The notes: generated by a model from the sequence alone, not told the origin. A stretch of 64,000 nt of DNA from Roseococcus pinisoli (GCF_018413645.1 NZ_JAHCDA010000004.1:485516-549515); one strand, 5' to 3'. Positions 15,397-31,416 are shown, counted from the stretch's first letter. Made by a program: numbers and translations.

Positions 15397-16332
15397 TCAG
15401 CGTTTTCGTAGCAGAAAGCCCACGATGCCGCGCGGCAGGAAGAGGATGAAGAGGACCAGCAGGATCCCATAGGCGAAGGGCGCGGCGCCGATGAAGACAG
15501 TGCCGAAGCCCACGCGCAGCAGCTCCTCGAGCCCGATGGTGAAGACCGCGCCGACGCTCGGCCCCAGCATCGAGTACATGCCGCCGGCGATGGCGCCGAA
15601 GACGATCTGCAGCGAGATGCCGATGCCCGCCAGGGACTCCGGATTGAGGTAGAGCCGGTACTGCGCGCCCAGCGCGCCGCCCAGCGCCGCGATGCCGGCG
15701 GAGATGATGGTGACCCGCAGCTTCTCCCGCGTCACATGGATGCCGATGGAGGCGGCGGCGTCCTGATCCTCGTTGATGGCGGCGAGTGCGCGGGAGGCCA
15801 TGCTCCGGTCCAGCCACCACCAGACCAGCAGCGCGAAGACCCAGACCAGCAGCGCCATCCACCAGAAGCCGGTCTTGCTGAACTGCATGGCGAGGAAGGG
15901 CGCGTCCGGCGCGAGGCGCGGCGTCATGCCGAGCGAGCCGCCGGTGTGCTCGCGCAGCGCCACGATCAGCAGCCGCACGATCTCGCCGGCGGCGAGCGTC
16001 ACCAGGGCAAAATAGTGCCCGACGACGCGCAGCCGGAAGCAGGGATAGCCCAGCAGGAAGGCGAGCAGCATGGCCGCGGCGACGCCGATGGGCAGGCCAA
16101 GCCAGGGCGTCACCCCTACCTCGTTCCAGAGCATCGCCATCACATAGGCGGCCGTGCCGATGAAGGCGCCGTGCCCGAGGGAGACGAGGCCGAAGCGCCC
16201 CATCATCGCCCAGCCGGTGCCCGAGACGGCCATCAGCATCGAGGTGACGCCGAGATGGAGGAAGTAGTCCGGCGTGCCGAGCAGCGGCACGGCCGCGAGG
16301 AGCAGGACGAAGGCGGCGAGGGCGAGGTTCAT
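15397..16332 (-). CDS. livM: Branched-chain amino acid-type ABC permease LivM
   Basis: A 311-residue inner-membrane permease with about eight hydrophobic segments. LivM hallmarks are the GRFGLVSLGHGAFIGTAAY motif near residue 45 and the RALAAINEDQDAAASIGI cytoplasmic loop that contacts the ATPases. The product ends in FLPRGIVGFLLRKR, a typical LivM tail. It is the last gene of the minus-strand operon and its ATG overlaps the livH stop (ATGA). The substrate may be a branched-chain amino acid, an amide or another carboxylate; the symbol denotes family. Confidence 0.9.
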   Translation of the reverse strand: MNLALAAFVLLLAAVPLLGTPDYFLHLGVTSMLMAVSGTGWAMMGRFGLVSLGHGAFIGTAAYVMAMLWNEVGVTPWLGLPIGVAAAMLLAFLLGYPCFRLRVVGHYFALVTLAAGEIVRLLIVALREHTGGSLGMTPRLAPDAPFLAMQFSKTGFWWMALLVWVFALLVWWWLDRSMASRALAAINEDQDAAASIGIHVTREKLRVTIISAGIAALGGALGAQYRLYLNPESLAGIGISLQIVFGAIAGGMYSMLGPSVGAVFTIGLEELLRVGFGTVFIGAAPFAYGILLVLFILFLPRGIVGFLLRKR

Positions 16333-17183
16333 CGCGCGAAAAGCCCCCGCGGCCGGCCGAAGATCACCGCGATGAAGAAGGCGAAGGCGATCACGTAGCT
16401 CATCTCCGTGTTCCACCAGAAGCTGCCGGTGGAGACGATCAGCCCCATCAGGAAGGCGGCCAGGAAGCCGCCCAGCATGTTGCCGAGCCCGCCCATGACG
16501 CAGATCATGAAGGTGATGGGCCCGAAGGAGAGGCCGATGAAGGGATGCACGTCGAGCTGCACGACCAGCAGGCAGGCCGCGAGCCCCGCCAGCGCGCCGC
16601 CCACCGCCGAAGCCACGACGTAGACGCGGCGCGGATCGACGCCCATCAGCGGCATCACCTCGCGGTCGCGCGCGATGGCCCGGATGGCGATGCCGATATA
16701 GGTGAACTTCAGAAAGGCCCAGAGCGCCGCCGCCCCCGCCAGCGCCGCGCAGAAGGCCGCGAGCTTGGTGCCGGAGACGAAGACGTCGTGCCATTCCATC
16801 GGCGGCAATTCGACGCCGAGGCTGCGGAAATCCGTGCCGAAGACCAGCATCGCGCCGCCCTGCAGGACGAAGAGCACGCCGCCTGTCGCGAGCAGCTGGT
16901 TGATGGGCGGCGCCCCCAGCAGCGGCTTCACCACGATCAGATGCAGCAGCACGCCGAGCAGCCCGACCAGGGGCAATGCCGCGGCGAAAGCCAGGTAGAG
17001 CGGCCAGGCCTGCTGCGTGTGCAGGAACCAGACGGCGTACATGCCGACCATCACGAGCTCCGCATAGCAGAGCCAGACCACGTCCACGACGCCGAAGACC
17101 AGGTTGCAGCCCAGCACCGGCAGGGCGAAGACGCCGCCCAGCAGGATGCCGTTGACCAGCGCCTCGAGCAGAAAGGGATCCAT
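16329..17183 (-). CDS. livH: Branched-chain amino acid-type ABC permease LivH
   Basis: A 284-residue inner-membrane permease of the LivH family. It starts MDPFLLEALVNGILLGGVFAL, the standard opening of this family. The coupling loop is RAIARDREVMPLMGVDPRRV, and the following VASAVGGALAGLAACLL segment is also typical. ATG 17183 begins 1 nt beyond the livF stop. The frame is open for 32 codons upstream, but that part lies inside livF and lacks homology. It pairs with livM to form the membrane channel. Confidence 0.9.
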   Translation of the reverse strand: MDPFLLEALVNGILLGGVFALPVLGCNLVFGVVDVVWLCYAELVMVGMYAVWFLHTQQAWPLYLAFAAALPLVGLLGVLLHLIVVKPLLGAPPINQLLATGGVLFVLQGGAMLVFGTDFRSLGVELPPMEWHDVFVSGTKLAAFCAALAGAAALWAFLKFTYIGIAIRAIARDREVMPLMGVDPRRVYVVASAVGGALAGLAACLLVVQLDVHPFIGLSFGPITFMICVMGGLGNMLGGFLAAFLMGLIVSTGSFWWNTEMSYVIAFAFFIAVIFGRPRGLFAR

Positions 17184-17184
17184 G

Positions 17185-17904
<720 letters not shown>

Positions 17905-17917
17905 CAATGCGTGACCC

Positions 17918-18655
17918 TCATGCCGCGCGGGTCTCCGGCGGACCCAGATAGACCTCGGCCACACGCTCATCCTGCTGCGCCTCGCGCGGCGTGCCCTGGA
18001 AGATCACGGCGCCGTGGTCGAGCACCACCACCCGGTCCACGACGGAAAGCAGCACGCCCATGATGTGCTCCACCCAGACGATGGTGATGCCGCGCACGTC
18101 CCGAATGTGCTTCAGCATATCGGCCGCCTGCCGCATCTCGCCGCCGTCGAGCCCGCCCAGGCTTTCGTCGGCGAGCAGCAGCTTGGGCTGCGTGGCGAGG
18201 GCACGCGCCAGCTCGAGCTTCTTCAGCCCGGCCGCCCCCAGGCCGCCGACACGCGCCGAGGCCTCCGTGGGCAGCTGCGCGAGCTGCAGCGCATCGCGCG
18301 CCCGGCTCTCGGCCTCGGCGCGGGTGATGCGGCCATTCGCGCCGTAATAGGCCGCGAGCGTCGCATTCTCGACCAGCGAGAGCTCGCGAAAGGGCCGCGG
18401 AATCTGGAAGGTGCGGCCGAGGCCCTTGTGGCAGATCGCATCCGCGTTCAGCCCCGCGACCTCCTCGCCGTCGAGCTTCACGCTGCCCGAGGTCGGACGC
18501 AGCATTCCCGCGATGCAGTTGAAGGTGGTGGACTTGCCGGAGCCATTGGGGCCCAGCAGGCCCAGGATCTCCCCCCGGGCCACGCTGAAGCTCACCTTGT
18601 CCACCGCCGTGAAGCCGCCGAATTTCTTCGTCAGCCCCGAGACCTGAAGAAGCAT
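17918..18655 (-). CDS. livG: Branched-chain amino acid-type ABC ATPase LivG
   Basis: A 245-residue ATPase. Walker A GPNGSGKST, the Q-loop GRTFQIPRPFRELS, Walker B LLLADES and the switch His in VWVEHIM are present. The signature loop is unusual: where LivG normally reads LSYGQQRRLE, this protein reads LGAAGLKKLE, losing the serine and glycine that contact ATP in the closed dimer. LivF in the same operon has a normal signature, so one of the two ATP sites may be degenerate. The start ATG overlaps the stop of the binding-protein gene (TGATG). Confidence 0.88.
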   Translation of the reverse strand: MLLQVSGLTKKFGGFTAVDKVSFSVARGEILGLLGPNGSGKSTTFNCIAGMLRPTSGSVKLDGEEVAGLNADAICHKGLGRTFQIPRPFRELSLVENATLAAYYGANGRITRAEAESRARDALQLAQLPTEASARVGGLGAAGLKKLELARALATQPKLLLADESLGGLDGGEMRQAADMLKHIRDVRGITIVWVEHIMGVLLSVVDRVVVLDHGAVIFQGTPREAQQDERVAEVYLGPPETRAA

Positions 18656-19968
18656 CAGCTCCTCAGCGCGAAGGGGCTGCTCGCGGGGAAGGGCAGCACG
18701 GGCGGGCCGCTGGCGATGGCGGTGGGCCACACCACCTTCGCCCGCGCGTTCTCGTACTGCATGACGACGGTCGAGCTGCGCTCGTTCTGCCCGGCCATCT
18801 CGTGGCCCGGCGGGTAGAACTTCAGCCCGTGTCCCTGGATGGTCCCGCCAACGGGCAGGTCCACGCTCTGCGTGGCGCGGATCATGGCGGCGATGCTGCC
18901 GCCGCCGTCGCGCACTGCGGGCTTCAGCACGTTCTCCAGGAAGGTCCAGGCGCTGTTGAACCCGGTGGAGGCGTGGGTCGGCAGGTCGCGCGCGCGCGTC
19001 TTGGCCTCGTAGCGCTGCATCAGCACCTGGCGGAGGTCGCGCACCTCGGGGGTGAGCTTTTCCGGCTCGAGCATCTGCGTGCCGGCGGGATCGACGTTGC
19101 AGAAATGGTTCATCTCGGCGCCAAAGGTCTCGGTCAGGCGGTCGATCTGGGAATAGCCCGCCCCCTGGCCGATGATCATCCGCGTCCGCAGGCCGCCAGC
19201 CTTCGCCTGCCGCAGGAAGAGCGTGATGTCCGGGTTGTAGCCGGTGTGCAGGATCACATCCGGCCGCTCGCGGCGCAGCTTCGTCACCAGCGTCGAGAGG
19301 TCGGGCGCGGTGGCGGCGTAGCCCTCGTGCAGGACGACGCGCATGCCCGCCGCCTTCGCCAGCGTATCGGTCGCCGCCGCCACGCCGGTGCCGTAGGGCC
19401 CGTCCTCATGGATGATGGCGACTCTGAGGTTATTGGGCGCGATGCGCATGGCGCGCTCGCTGTGCTCGAGCAGGAACTGGACCGAGGCCTCGCCATACTG
19501 GTCGGAATGCACGGTCGGCCGGAAGACATGGGTGAAGTTGCGGCCCTTGATGACGGCCGTCGAGATCGCCGTGGTGATCCAGAGCAGCTTGCGCTGAGCC
19601 TCGAAGCGCTGGGCCAGGGGCATGGCATGGGCGGAGCTGAAGACGCCCATCACGACGTCCAGCCCTTCCTGGCTGATCAGGCGCTCGGCCTCGTTGATCG
19701 CGACCTCGGCACGGCTCTGGCTGTCTGCCGCCACCACCTGGGCCGGGCGGCCGCCCGCGCCTCCCCTTTCGTTGAACAGGTCGAAGGCGATCTCCGCGCC
19801 CACCGCGCAGGCCTGGGATCCCGCCGCGGCCAGGGGGCCGGAAAGGTCGAACAGCACGCCGATGCGAATGGGAGCTCCCGAGGCGGGCTGGGCCCTCGCC
19901 GGGAGGGAAAGCGGTGCAAAGGGCAACCCGGCGCCGGCGGCGATCAGGCCGCGACGAGAAACGGACAT
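18655..19968 (-). CDS. Branched-chain amino acid-type periplasmic binding protein
   Basis: A 437-residue binding protein of the LivJ/Peripla_BP_6 family. The export signal has a twin-arginine core (SRRGLIAAGAG) and ends near PARAQP. The fold starts with IRIGVLFDLSGPLAAAGSQ and continues with ERLISQEGLDVVMGVFSS. The ATG at 19968 has GGGAG 7 nt upstream; a GTG six bases earlier is too close to it. At 437 residues it is longer than LivJ, as is common for members binding amides, aromatic acids or other carboxylates. It leads a five-gene operon on the minus strand. Confidence 0.9.
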   Translation of the reverse strand: MSVSRRGLIAAGAGLPFAPLSLPARAQPASGAPIRIGVLFDLSGPLAAAGSQACAVGAEIAFDLFNERGGAGGRPAQVVAADSQSRAEVAINEAERLISQEGLDVVMGVFSSAHAMPLAQRFEAQRKLLWITTAISTAVIKGRNFTHVFRPTVHSDQYGEASVQFLLEHSERAMRIAPNNLRVAIIHEDGPYGTGVAAATDTLAKAAGMRVVLHEGYAATAPDLSTLVTKLRRERPDVILHTGYNPDITLFLRQAKAGGLRTRMIIGQGAGYSQIDRLTETFGAEMNHFCNVDPAGTQMLEPEKLTPEVRDLRQVLMQRYEAKTRARDLPTHASTGFNSAWTFLENVLKPAVRDGGGSIAAMIRATQSVDLPVGGTIQGHGLKFYPPGHEMAGQNERSSTVVMQYENARAKVVWPTAIASGPPVLPFPASSPFALRS

Positions 19969-20208
19969 GGACACACTCCCTGCATGATGCGGCTCTTCGG
20001 CTGCATTCCTGTTGCGAGAGCGTTGCGGGTTGATGCGCGCCGGTCAAGGAAAACCCGACATGCGGCGACAGCGGCCACCGGCCTTCCGTTACGGACATGC
20101 GCCCAGGCGAACAGGGCGCCCGGGACGACCGCCGGCAACCATGACGCGCTGAGGTGGTTACCCCTCCGACCGGACCGATGCTCGGTTCGCCGGAAGGATG
20201 CTCGATTA

Positions 20209-23200
20209 TTGGCTGGCGCCGTCCCACCCCACTCCCTCTACTATTTCCATCACCTCCTCGCTGGCCCGCTCGTACGGTGGCCCGAGGATTTTGGTCGGAT
20301 CGCATCACTCGGTTTCGAGAGCGTGGTGCTCGCGCCGGTTTTCGCGCCGGGACGGGACAATTCGGTATTCCTGACGGCGGATCATAGTCGTCTTCACACA
20401 GCCCTGGGCGGCGGCGACGCGCTGGAAGGCCTGCGCCGCATCACCCATGACGCGCGAGAGGCCGGACTTTCGGTCCTGCTGGATCTCACCACCGATCGCC
20501 TCGATACGGATGCCGTCATCCTGCGCCGTCATCCGGACTGGCGGTTGCACGACCCGCAGGCCGGCCTCCCACCCGATCCACGCCGCCCCATGGCGCAGGG
20601 CGCGGCCTTGCCCGCGCCGCCCCCGGACGATCTCCGCCTCTGGTGGCGGGAACGGCTGGCCGAATGGATGCAGGCCGGCGTGGCCGGCTTCCGCTGCCTC
20701 GATGCTTCCGCTGGCGGCGGCTTCTGGCGCAGGCTGATCAAGGAGGTCCGAGAGGCGCATCCCCAGGCCGCCTTCATTGCCTGGACCCAAGGCTGCGGCA
20801 CCGCACAGGCGGCGGATCTCGAAGGGTGCGGCTTCGACCTCGCGGCCTCCTCCCTGCCCTGGTGGGATTATGAATCGCCCTGGTGGGGCGAAGAAGCGGC
20901 GCGGCTTTCCCGCGTGGCGCCCCTGCTCACCATGCCGGAGGCGCCCTTCGCACGCCGACTGGCGGCCGGCTTTTCCAGCCGCGTCCTGGCGAGAACCGCC
21001 GCGGAACGGGCCCTCCGCTTCTCGGCCCTGACCGGCACCGCCTGGCTGCTCCCCATGGGCTTCGAATTCGGCGACCTGCAGCGCATGGGCCATGGCGCCG
21101 GCCAGGCCGAGGCCTTCGCCGAGCTGCGCGGCAACCCGCGCCTCGATCTTCAGGAAGCGGTTCGGGAAGCAAATGCGGAGCGCAAGCGACGCAAGACGAG
21201 CGCCTCCGAGCCGCCGCTTCTGCTCTCCGGTGCAAGGGCGCCTGTGACCGTGGCCCTGCAGGCCGAGGAAGGCCGGCTGGTCCTGGCCAACCCGTCCCTC
21301 TCCCGTCCCGCCGTCGTTTCGGCCGCGCAGGTGGTGGGCATGTTGCCCAGGCCCGGCGCCCTGCCCGCCGACAGCACGGATGCCATCGGCCGCATCACCC
21401 TGGCGCCCGGCGAGGTTCTTTCCCTCACGGTCCAGGACACGAAGCCGGTCGTCCTGAAGCCAGGCCCCGGCGCGCGCAGCGCGAAGGCCTTCGCGGAATC
21501 GCCGCGCATCGCCGTGGAGGCCATCCGCCCCAGCGTGGATGCGGGACGCTTCCCGGTGAAGCGCGCCGTCGGCCAGCCCGTGACCGTCACCGCCGATGTC
21601 TTCACCGATGGCGCGACCAAGCTGGCCGTGCGCCTCCTCTGGCGCCCCTCGGACGAGAAGACCTGGCGCGAGGTGCCGATGCGCCACACGCTCAACGACA
21701 TCCACACGGCGACCTTCGTGCCGGATCGCGTGGGGCGGCACCTCTACACCGTCTGCGCCTGGGTGGATTTCTACGCCGCCTTCCTGGACGAGATCACCAA
21801 GAAGCAGGCCGCCGGCGTCGATATCGCGCTGGAGCGGCGCGAGGGCATGGCGTTGCTGGAGGCCGCCAGATCCCATCTGCCGCGCGGCGAGGCCGCCGAG
21901 ATCAATGCCCTGCTCAAGGCCCTGCCCCGCGCCGATGCGGCCGGCTCCGTCGAACTCTTCGGCATGCCCCGCGTGGTCTCGCTGACGACCAAGGCGGACC
22001 AGCGCCCCTTCCAGGTGGTCCAGGAGCCGCTGCTGCAGCTCGACGTCGAGCGCCGCGCCGCCGGCTTTGCCGCCTGGTACGAGATCTTCCCCCGTTCACA
22101 GAGCGGCGACGCGAAGCGCCACGGCACCCTGAACGACGTCATCGCCCAGCTGCCGCGCGTGCGCGAGATGGGCTTCGACGTGCTGTACTTCCCGCCGATC
22201 CATCCTATCGGGAAGAAGAACCGCAAGGGCCGCAACAACACCCTCACGCCCGGCCCCGAAGATCCCGGCAGCCCCTATGCCATCGGCTCGGAAGCGGGCG
22301 GCCATGACGCGCTGCATCCGGAGCTCGGCACGTTGGAGGACTTCCGGCGGCTTGTCGCCGCGGCGTCGAAGGAAGGGCTGGAGCTCGCGCTCGACTTCGC
22401 CATCCAATGCTCGCCCGACCATCCCTGGCTGAAGCAGCATCCCGACTGGTTCGCCTGGCGGCCGGACGGCTCCATCCGATACGCGGAAAACCCGCCGAAG
22501 AAGTACGAAGACATCGTCAACGTCGACTTCTACGCGAAGGGCGCCGTGCCGGACCTGTGGCTGGCGCTGCGCGACGTCGTGCTCTTCTGGGCGAAGGAGG
22601 GCGTGAAGCTCTTCCGCGTGGACAACCCGCACACCAAGCCCCTGCCCTTCTGGGAGTGGATGATCGCGGGAGTGCGCGCGCGGGACCCCGATTGCGTCTT
22701 CCTGTCGGAGGCCTTCACGCGGCCCAAGGTGATGTACCGGCTGGCCAAGGTCGGCTTCTCGCAGTCCTACACCTACTTCACCTGGCGCAACGAGGCCTGG
22801 GAACTCGGCCAGTACATGACGGAGCTGAACCAGTCCCCCGTCTCGGAATTCTTCCGCCCGCATTTCTTCGTCAACACGCCCGACATCAACCCGGTCTTCC
22901 TGCAGCAGTCGGGGCGGCCCGGACACCTGATCCGCGCGGCGCTGGCGGCCACGCTCTCGGGTCTCTGGGGCGTCTATAACGGCTTCGAGCTCTGCGAGGC
23001 GCGGCCCGAGAAGCCCGGCAAGGAAGAGTACCTCGACAGCGAGAAGTACGAGATTCGCGTCTGGGACTACGACCGCCCGGGGAATATCAAGGCCGAGATC
23101 ACCCTGCTCAACGCGTTGCGGAAGCAGAACCCGGCGCTGCACACGCATCTGGGCACGACCATCCTCGCCTCCGGGCATGACGGCGTGCTGCTTTTCGTGA

Positions 23201-23445
23201 AGGCGACGCCGGATCTTTCCAACGTCGTGCTCGTGGCGGTGTCGATGAATCCGCACCAGCCGCTCGAGACGCATATCGAGCTGCCGCAGGCCGTGATGGG
23301 CCTCGGCTGGGGCGCGGCGCTGCTTGCGGAAAACCTCGTCCAGGGTGGCGAGGAGCGATGGGAGGGCTCGCATCGCCATCTCCGCCTCGACCCCCAAGCC
23401 CTGCCCTTCGCCATCTGGCGCCTTCGCGCCGCCGACAAGGTCTGA
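20209..23445 (+). CDS. glgE: GlgE maltosyltransferase with N-terminal GH13-like extension
   Basis: An enzyme of about 1078 residues that transfers maltose from alpha-maltose-1-phosphate to the non-reducing ends of alpha-1,4-glucan. The C-terminal 650 residues are canonical GlgE: the substrate-binding N domain, then a GH13_3 barrel with nucleophile Asp805 in FRVDNPHTKP and acid/base Glu834 in FLSEAFTRPK, plus NTPDINPVF. The first ~400 residues are a second, degenerate GH13-like domain lacking an evident catalytic triad; alphaproteobacterial GlgE often have it. No ATG or GTG fits the N-terminus. I placed the start at TTG 20209 because GGAAGGA ends 10 nt upstream and homology begins soon after; the frame is open back to 18802, but inside the opposite gene. 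The treS stop-start spacing is 2 nt. Confidence 0.88.
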   Translation: MAGAVPPHSLYYFHHLLAGPLVRWPEDFGRIASLGFESVVLAPVFAPGRDNSVFLTADHSRLHTALGGGDALEGLRRITHDAREAGLSVLLDLTTDRLDTDAVILRRHPDWRLHDPQAGLPPDPRRPMAQGAALPAPPPDDLRLWWRERLAEWMQAGVAGFRCLDASAGGGFWRRLIKEVREAHPQAAFIAWTQGCGTAQAADLEGCGFDLAASSLPWWDYESPWWGEEAARLSRVAPLLTMPEAPFARRLAAGFSSRVLARTAAERALRFSALTGTAWLLPMGFEFGDLQRMGHGAGQAEAFAELRGNPRLDLQEAVREANAERKRRKTSASEPPLLLSGARAPVTVALQAEEGRLVLANPSLSRPAVVSAAQVVGMLPRPGALPADSTDAIGRITLAPGEVLSLTVQDTKPVVLKPGPGARSAKAFAESPRIAVEAIRPSVDAGRFPVKRAVGQPVTVTADVFTDGATKLAVRLLWRPSDEKTWREVPMRHTLNDIHTATFVPDRVGRHLYTVCAWVDFYAAFLDEITKKQAAGVDIALERREGMALLEAARSHLPRGEAAEINALLKALPRADAAGSVELFGMPRVVSLTTKADQRPFQVVQEPLLQLDVERRAAGFAAWYEIFPRSQSGDAKRHGTLNDVIAQLPRVREMGFDVLYFPPIHPIGKKNRKGRNNTLTPGPEDPGSPYAIGSEAGGHDALHPELGTLEDFRRLVAAASKEGLELALDFAIQCSPDHPWLKQHPDWFAWRPDGSIRYAENPPKKYEDIVNVDFYAKGAVPDLWLALRDVVLFWAKEGVKLFRVDNPHTKPLPFWEWMIAGVRARDPDCVFLSEAFTRPKVMYRLAKVGFSQSYTYFTWRNEAWELGQYMTELNQSPVSEFFRPHFFVNTPDINPVFLQQSGRPGHLIRAALAATLSGLWGVYNGFELCEARPEKPGKEEYLDSEKYEIRVWDYDRPGNIKAEITLLNALRKQNPALHTHLGTTILASGHDGVLLFVKATPDLSNVVLVAVSMNPHQPLETHIELPQAVMGLGWGAALLAENLVQGGEERWEGSHRHLRLDPQALPFAIWRLRAADKV

Positions 23446-23447
23446 TC

Positions 23448-28914
<5,467 letters not shown>

Positions 28915-28926
28915 GCGAGCAAATTG

Positions 28927-28950
28927 CCGCCCGGCGGTCACGCCGGGCGG
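28927..28950. terminator. Bidirectional hairpin between glgB and treY
   Basis: CCGCCCGGCG (28927-28936) and CGCCGGGCGG (28941-28950) form a perfect 10-bp stem with loop GTCA. It lies in the 39-nt gap between convergent operons. In the minus direction the stem is followed by an AATTT stretch, so it should stop treY transcripts best. Confidence 0.7.
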
Positions 28951-28953
28951 GCT

Positions 28954-31416
28954 TCAGGATCTGACCAGAACCCGCGGGATTGAGATTTCCGGCAGCAGAT
29001 CCGTCCAGGTGCCGGGCGGCGGCGAAGGCGGGGTGAGATCGCGCAGCGCGCGCGTCGGGACGATCACGGCGAGGCGCCCGCCGCCGCGCGTGAAGCCGAG
29101 AACCCCCTCCCCGATCTCCAGCGCCTCATAGCCTTCGAATAATTCCGGCCGCGCGCGACGCAGCGTCAGCAATCGATGCGTCGCCTGCTGCTTCGCGATG
29201 CCGAGCGTATCCCCCGCCAGAGGCGGGACATCGCCCCCAAGAGCTTTCGCCCGCGCCGCATAATCCACCGGCCGGCGGTTGTCCGGATCGACGAGCGAGA
29301 AATCCCACCACTCCGTGCCCTGGTAGAGGTCCGGCACGCCCGGCAGCGTGAGCTGCAGGATGGTCTGGGACAGGCCGTTGATCCGCCCGGGCACGGCCAG
29401 GCGGTCGACATAGGCGGTCAACTCATCGCGGAAGGCCCTGGCTTCAGGGGCTTCCAGCAGGGCCGTCGCGAAATCCAGGCAGGCCTTCTCGTAGGCCTCC
29501 TGCGGGTTCTCCCAGCGCGTGTGGCGCTTGGCCTCGCGCATGGCCTTAGTGAGGTATTCGCGCAGCCGCTCCGCGTCGATCGGCCAGGCGCCGAGCATCG
29601 TCTGGTAAATCAGCCATTCGTCGGCCGGATCGGGCCCATCGGCCGGGCGCAACGGCGCGTTCATTTCCATCCAGCGCGTGGCGGCAGCGATCCAGGCCTC
29701 CGGCTCCAGCGAGAGAAGATTCAGCCGTGCCCGCACCTCCGGCCCACGCTTGGTGTCGTGCGTGGCCAGCGGCGTCAGATCGCGTGGCTCCCTCGCGGCG
29801 CGCGTCGCGGCCCAGGCGTGGAAGCCGGCAATGTCGCCGCCCGCCTCCTCCAGTTCCCCGCCCACCTCGTTGACCGAGGTCAGGGCCACCGCGCGGTAGA
29901 ACTCCGTGTCCTCCAGGCCCTTGGCCATCAGCGGTCCGCTGAGCTGCTGGAAGCGCCGGCGCAGCTCCGCGGCCACCGGGCCCTCGCCGGAGAGGATGAT
30001 CTCCGCCAACCAGCGCGCGGCGGCGCCCGTCCAGGGATCGCCCTCGACCTCGACGGCGGCGAGCATGCCCTCCCACAGCGCCAGGTCCGCCGCATCGGGC
30101 CCGGAACCGGTCAGGTAGCTGCGATAGACGGGGCAGTTCACCAGCAGCGAGGAGAGCGCAACGCGCAGGGTGGGCAGCGCGAATTCGATCGCGGCATCCG
30201 GGGTCGCGAGGGACTGCGCGAGGTCGGCGATCTGCTCCAGCTCGGGCGCGAAGCTTTCCTCCAGCATCTGGCGCTTGGCCGCGTGCAGGCGCGCCGCCGG
30301 CTCCCCCGTCACCCATCCCTGGCCATCCAGATGCTCGGCCAGCCGGCGATAGCCCTCGGCCGAGACGAATGTCCGGTTCAGGACATTCAGCCGCTCGTAG
30401 CCGGTGGTGCCGTCCACGGGCCATTCCGGTCGGATCTCCTCGCCATGGCCGAGGATCTTCTCGATCAGGATCGGCACTTCCGGCCCGACCGCCTCGCGCA
30501 GGCGCTGCGCATAGCGCGCGGGATCGGCGAGGCCGTCGATATGGTCGATGCGCAGCCCGTCCACGCGGCCCTCGCGCACGAGGTCGAGCGCCAGGCGGTG
30601 CGTGAGGAGAAAGACCTCCTCGCGCTCGACGCGCACGCCCACCAGCTCATTGACGTTGAAGAAACGGCGGGAGGAGAGCGCGTCGCGCCCGGAGCGCCAA
30701 TGCACCGGGCGCCAGTGCTGGCGTTCCAGCAAGGCGGGCAGGTCCTCGGCCTTCAGCACGGCGTTCAGGACCGTCGCCTGCGACGGCGTCAGGCTCCGCA
30801 GCGCGGCGCGGGCACCGGCGAGATCGGGCGTGCGGTCCGACAGCCAGAGGCGCCCCTGATCGGCGAGGCCCGCGGCCGCCAGAAGCTGCGCCGCATCCTC
30901 ACGGCGCAGCGGCCAGGCCTGCTCGCCATAGGCGCTGGCGACGAGCCATCCCTCCCCGTCCAGTTCGAGCGCGATGGAGCCCTGGGCCAGCGTCTCCACC
31001 AGCGTGTCGCCCAGCACGGGCAGCAGCACCTGCGGATGGCGCTCCCAGTCGATGTCGAAGATGGCGGCGGCCGGCCCCTCGCGCCCACCGGCCAGGGCGC
31101 CCATCCACCAGGGATTGGCGCGGTCGGCGGCCATGTGGTTGGGCACGATATCGAGTAGCAGGCCCATGCCGGCGGCGCGCAGCCCGTCGCTGAGGCGATG
31201 GAACCCTTCCTCGCCGCCGAGCTCCGGATTGATCCGCGTGGGATCGACCACATCGTAGCCATGGGTCGAACCCGGCCGCGAGGCGAAGAGCGGCGAGGCG
31301 TAGAGGTGGCTTATCCCGAGCCGCTCCAGATAGGGGAGGATGGCGAGGGCATCGTCGAAGGTGAATCCGGCGTGGAACTGCAGGCGATAGGTCGCTCGCC
31401 AATCCGGGCGGGTCAT
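28954..31416 (-). CDS. treY: Maltooligosyl trehalose synthase TreY
   Basis: An 820-residue GH13 enzyme that isomerises the reducing-end glucose pair of a maltodextrin into an alpha,alpha-1,1 linkage. It opens ATYRLQFHAGFTFDDA and continues HLYASPLFASRPGSTHGYDVVDP, the strict TreY start. Nucleophile Asp291 lies in LRIDHIDGLADP and acid/base Glu319 in ILIEKILGHGE; the third acid is in ATHDTKRGPEVRARL. Length is on the long side of normal. Its ATG overlaps the treZ stop (ATGA), so the two sequential enzymes are made together. Confidence 0.95.
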   Translation of the reverse strand: MTRPDWRATYRLQFHAGFTFDDALAILPYLERLGISHLYASPLFASRPGSTHGYDVVDPTRINPELGGEEGFHRLSDGLRAAGMGLLLDIVPNHMAADRANPWWMGALAGGREGPAAAIFDIDWERHPQVLLPVLGDTLVETLAQGSIALELDGEGWLVASAYGEQAWPLRREDAAQLLAAAGLADQGRLWLSDRTPDLAGARAALRSLTPSQATVLNAVLKAEDLPALLERQHWRPVHWRSGRDALSSRRFFNVNELVGVRVEREEVFLLTHRLALDLVREGRVDGLRIDHIDGLADPARYAQRLREAVGPEVPILIEKILGHGEEIRPEWPVDGTTGYERLNVLNRTFVSAEGYRRLAEHLDGQGWVTGEPAARLHAAKRQMLEESFAPELEQIADLAQSLATPDAAIEFALPTLRVALSSLLVNCPVYRSYLTGSGPDAADLALWEGMLAAVEVEGDPWTGAAARWLAEIILSGEGPVAAELRRRFQQLSGPLMAKGLEDTEFYRAVALTSVNEVGGELEEAGGDIAGFHAWAATRAAREPRDLTPLATHDTKRGPEVRARLNLLSLEPEAWIAAATRWMEMNAPLRPADGPDPADEWLIYQTMLGAWPIDAERLREYLTKAMREAKRHTRWENPQEAYEKACLDFATALLEAPEARAFRDELTAYVDRLAVPGRINGLSQTILQLTLPGVPDLYQGTEWWDFSLVDPDNRRPVDYAARAKALGGDVPPLAGDTLGIAKQQATHRLLTLRRARPELFEGYEALEIGEGVLGFTRGGGRLAVIVPTRALRDLTPPSPPPGTWTDLLPEISIPRVLVRS

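Noticed and set aside
18802..20208. The glgE reading frame stays open far upstream
   Set aside because: This part lies antisense inside the Liv-type binding-protein gene, has no ribosome site and its translation is arginine-rich GC noise.
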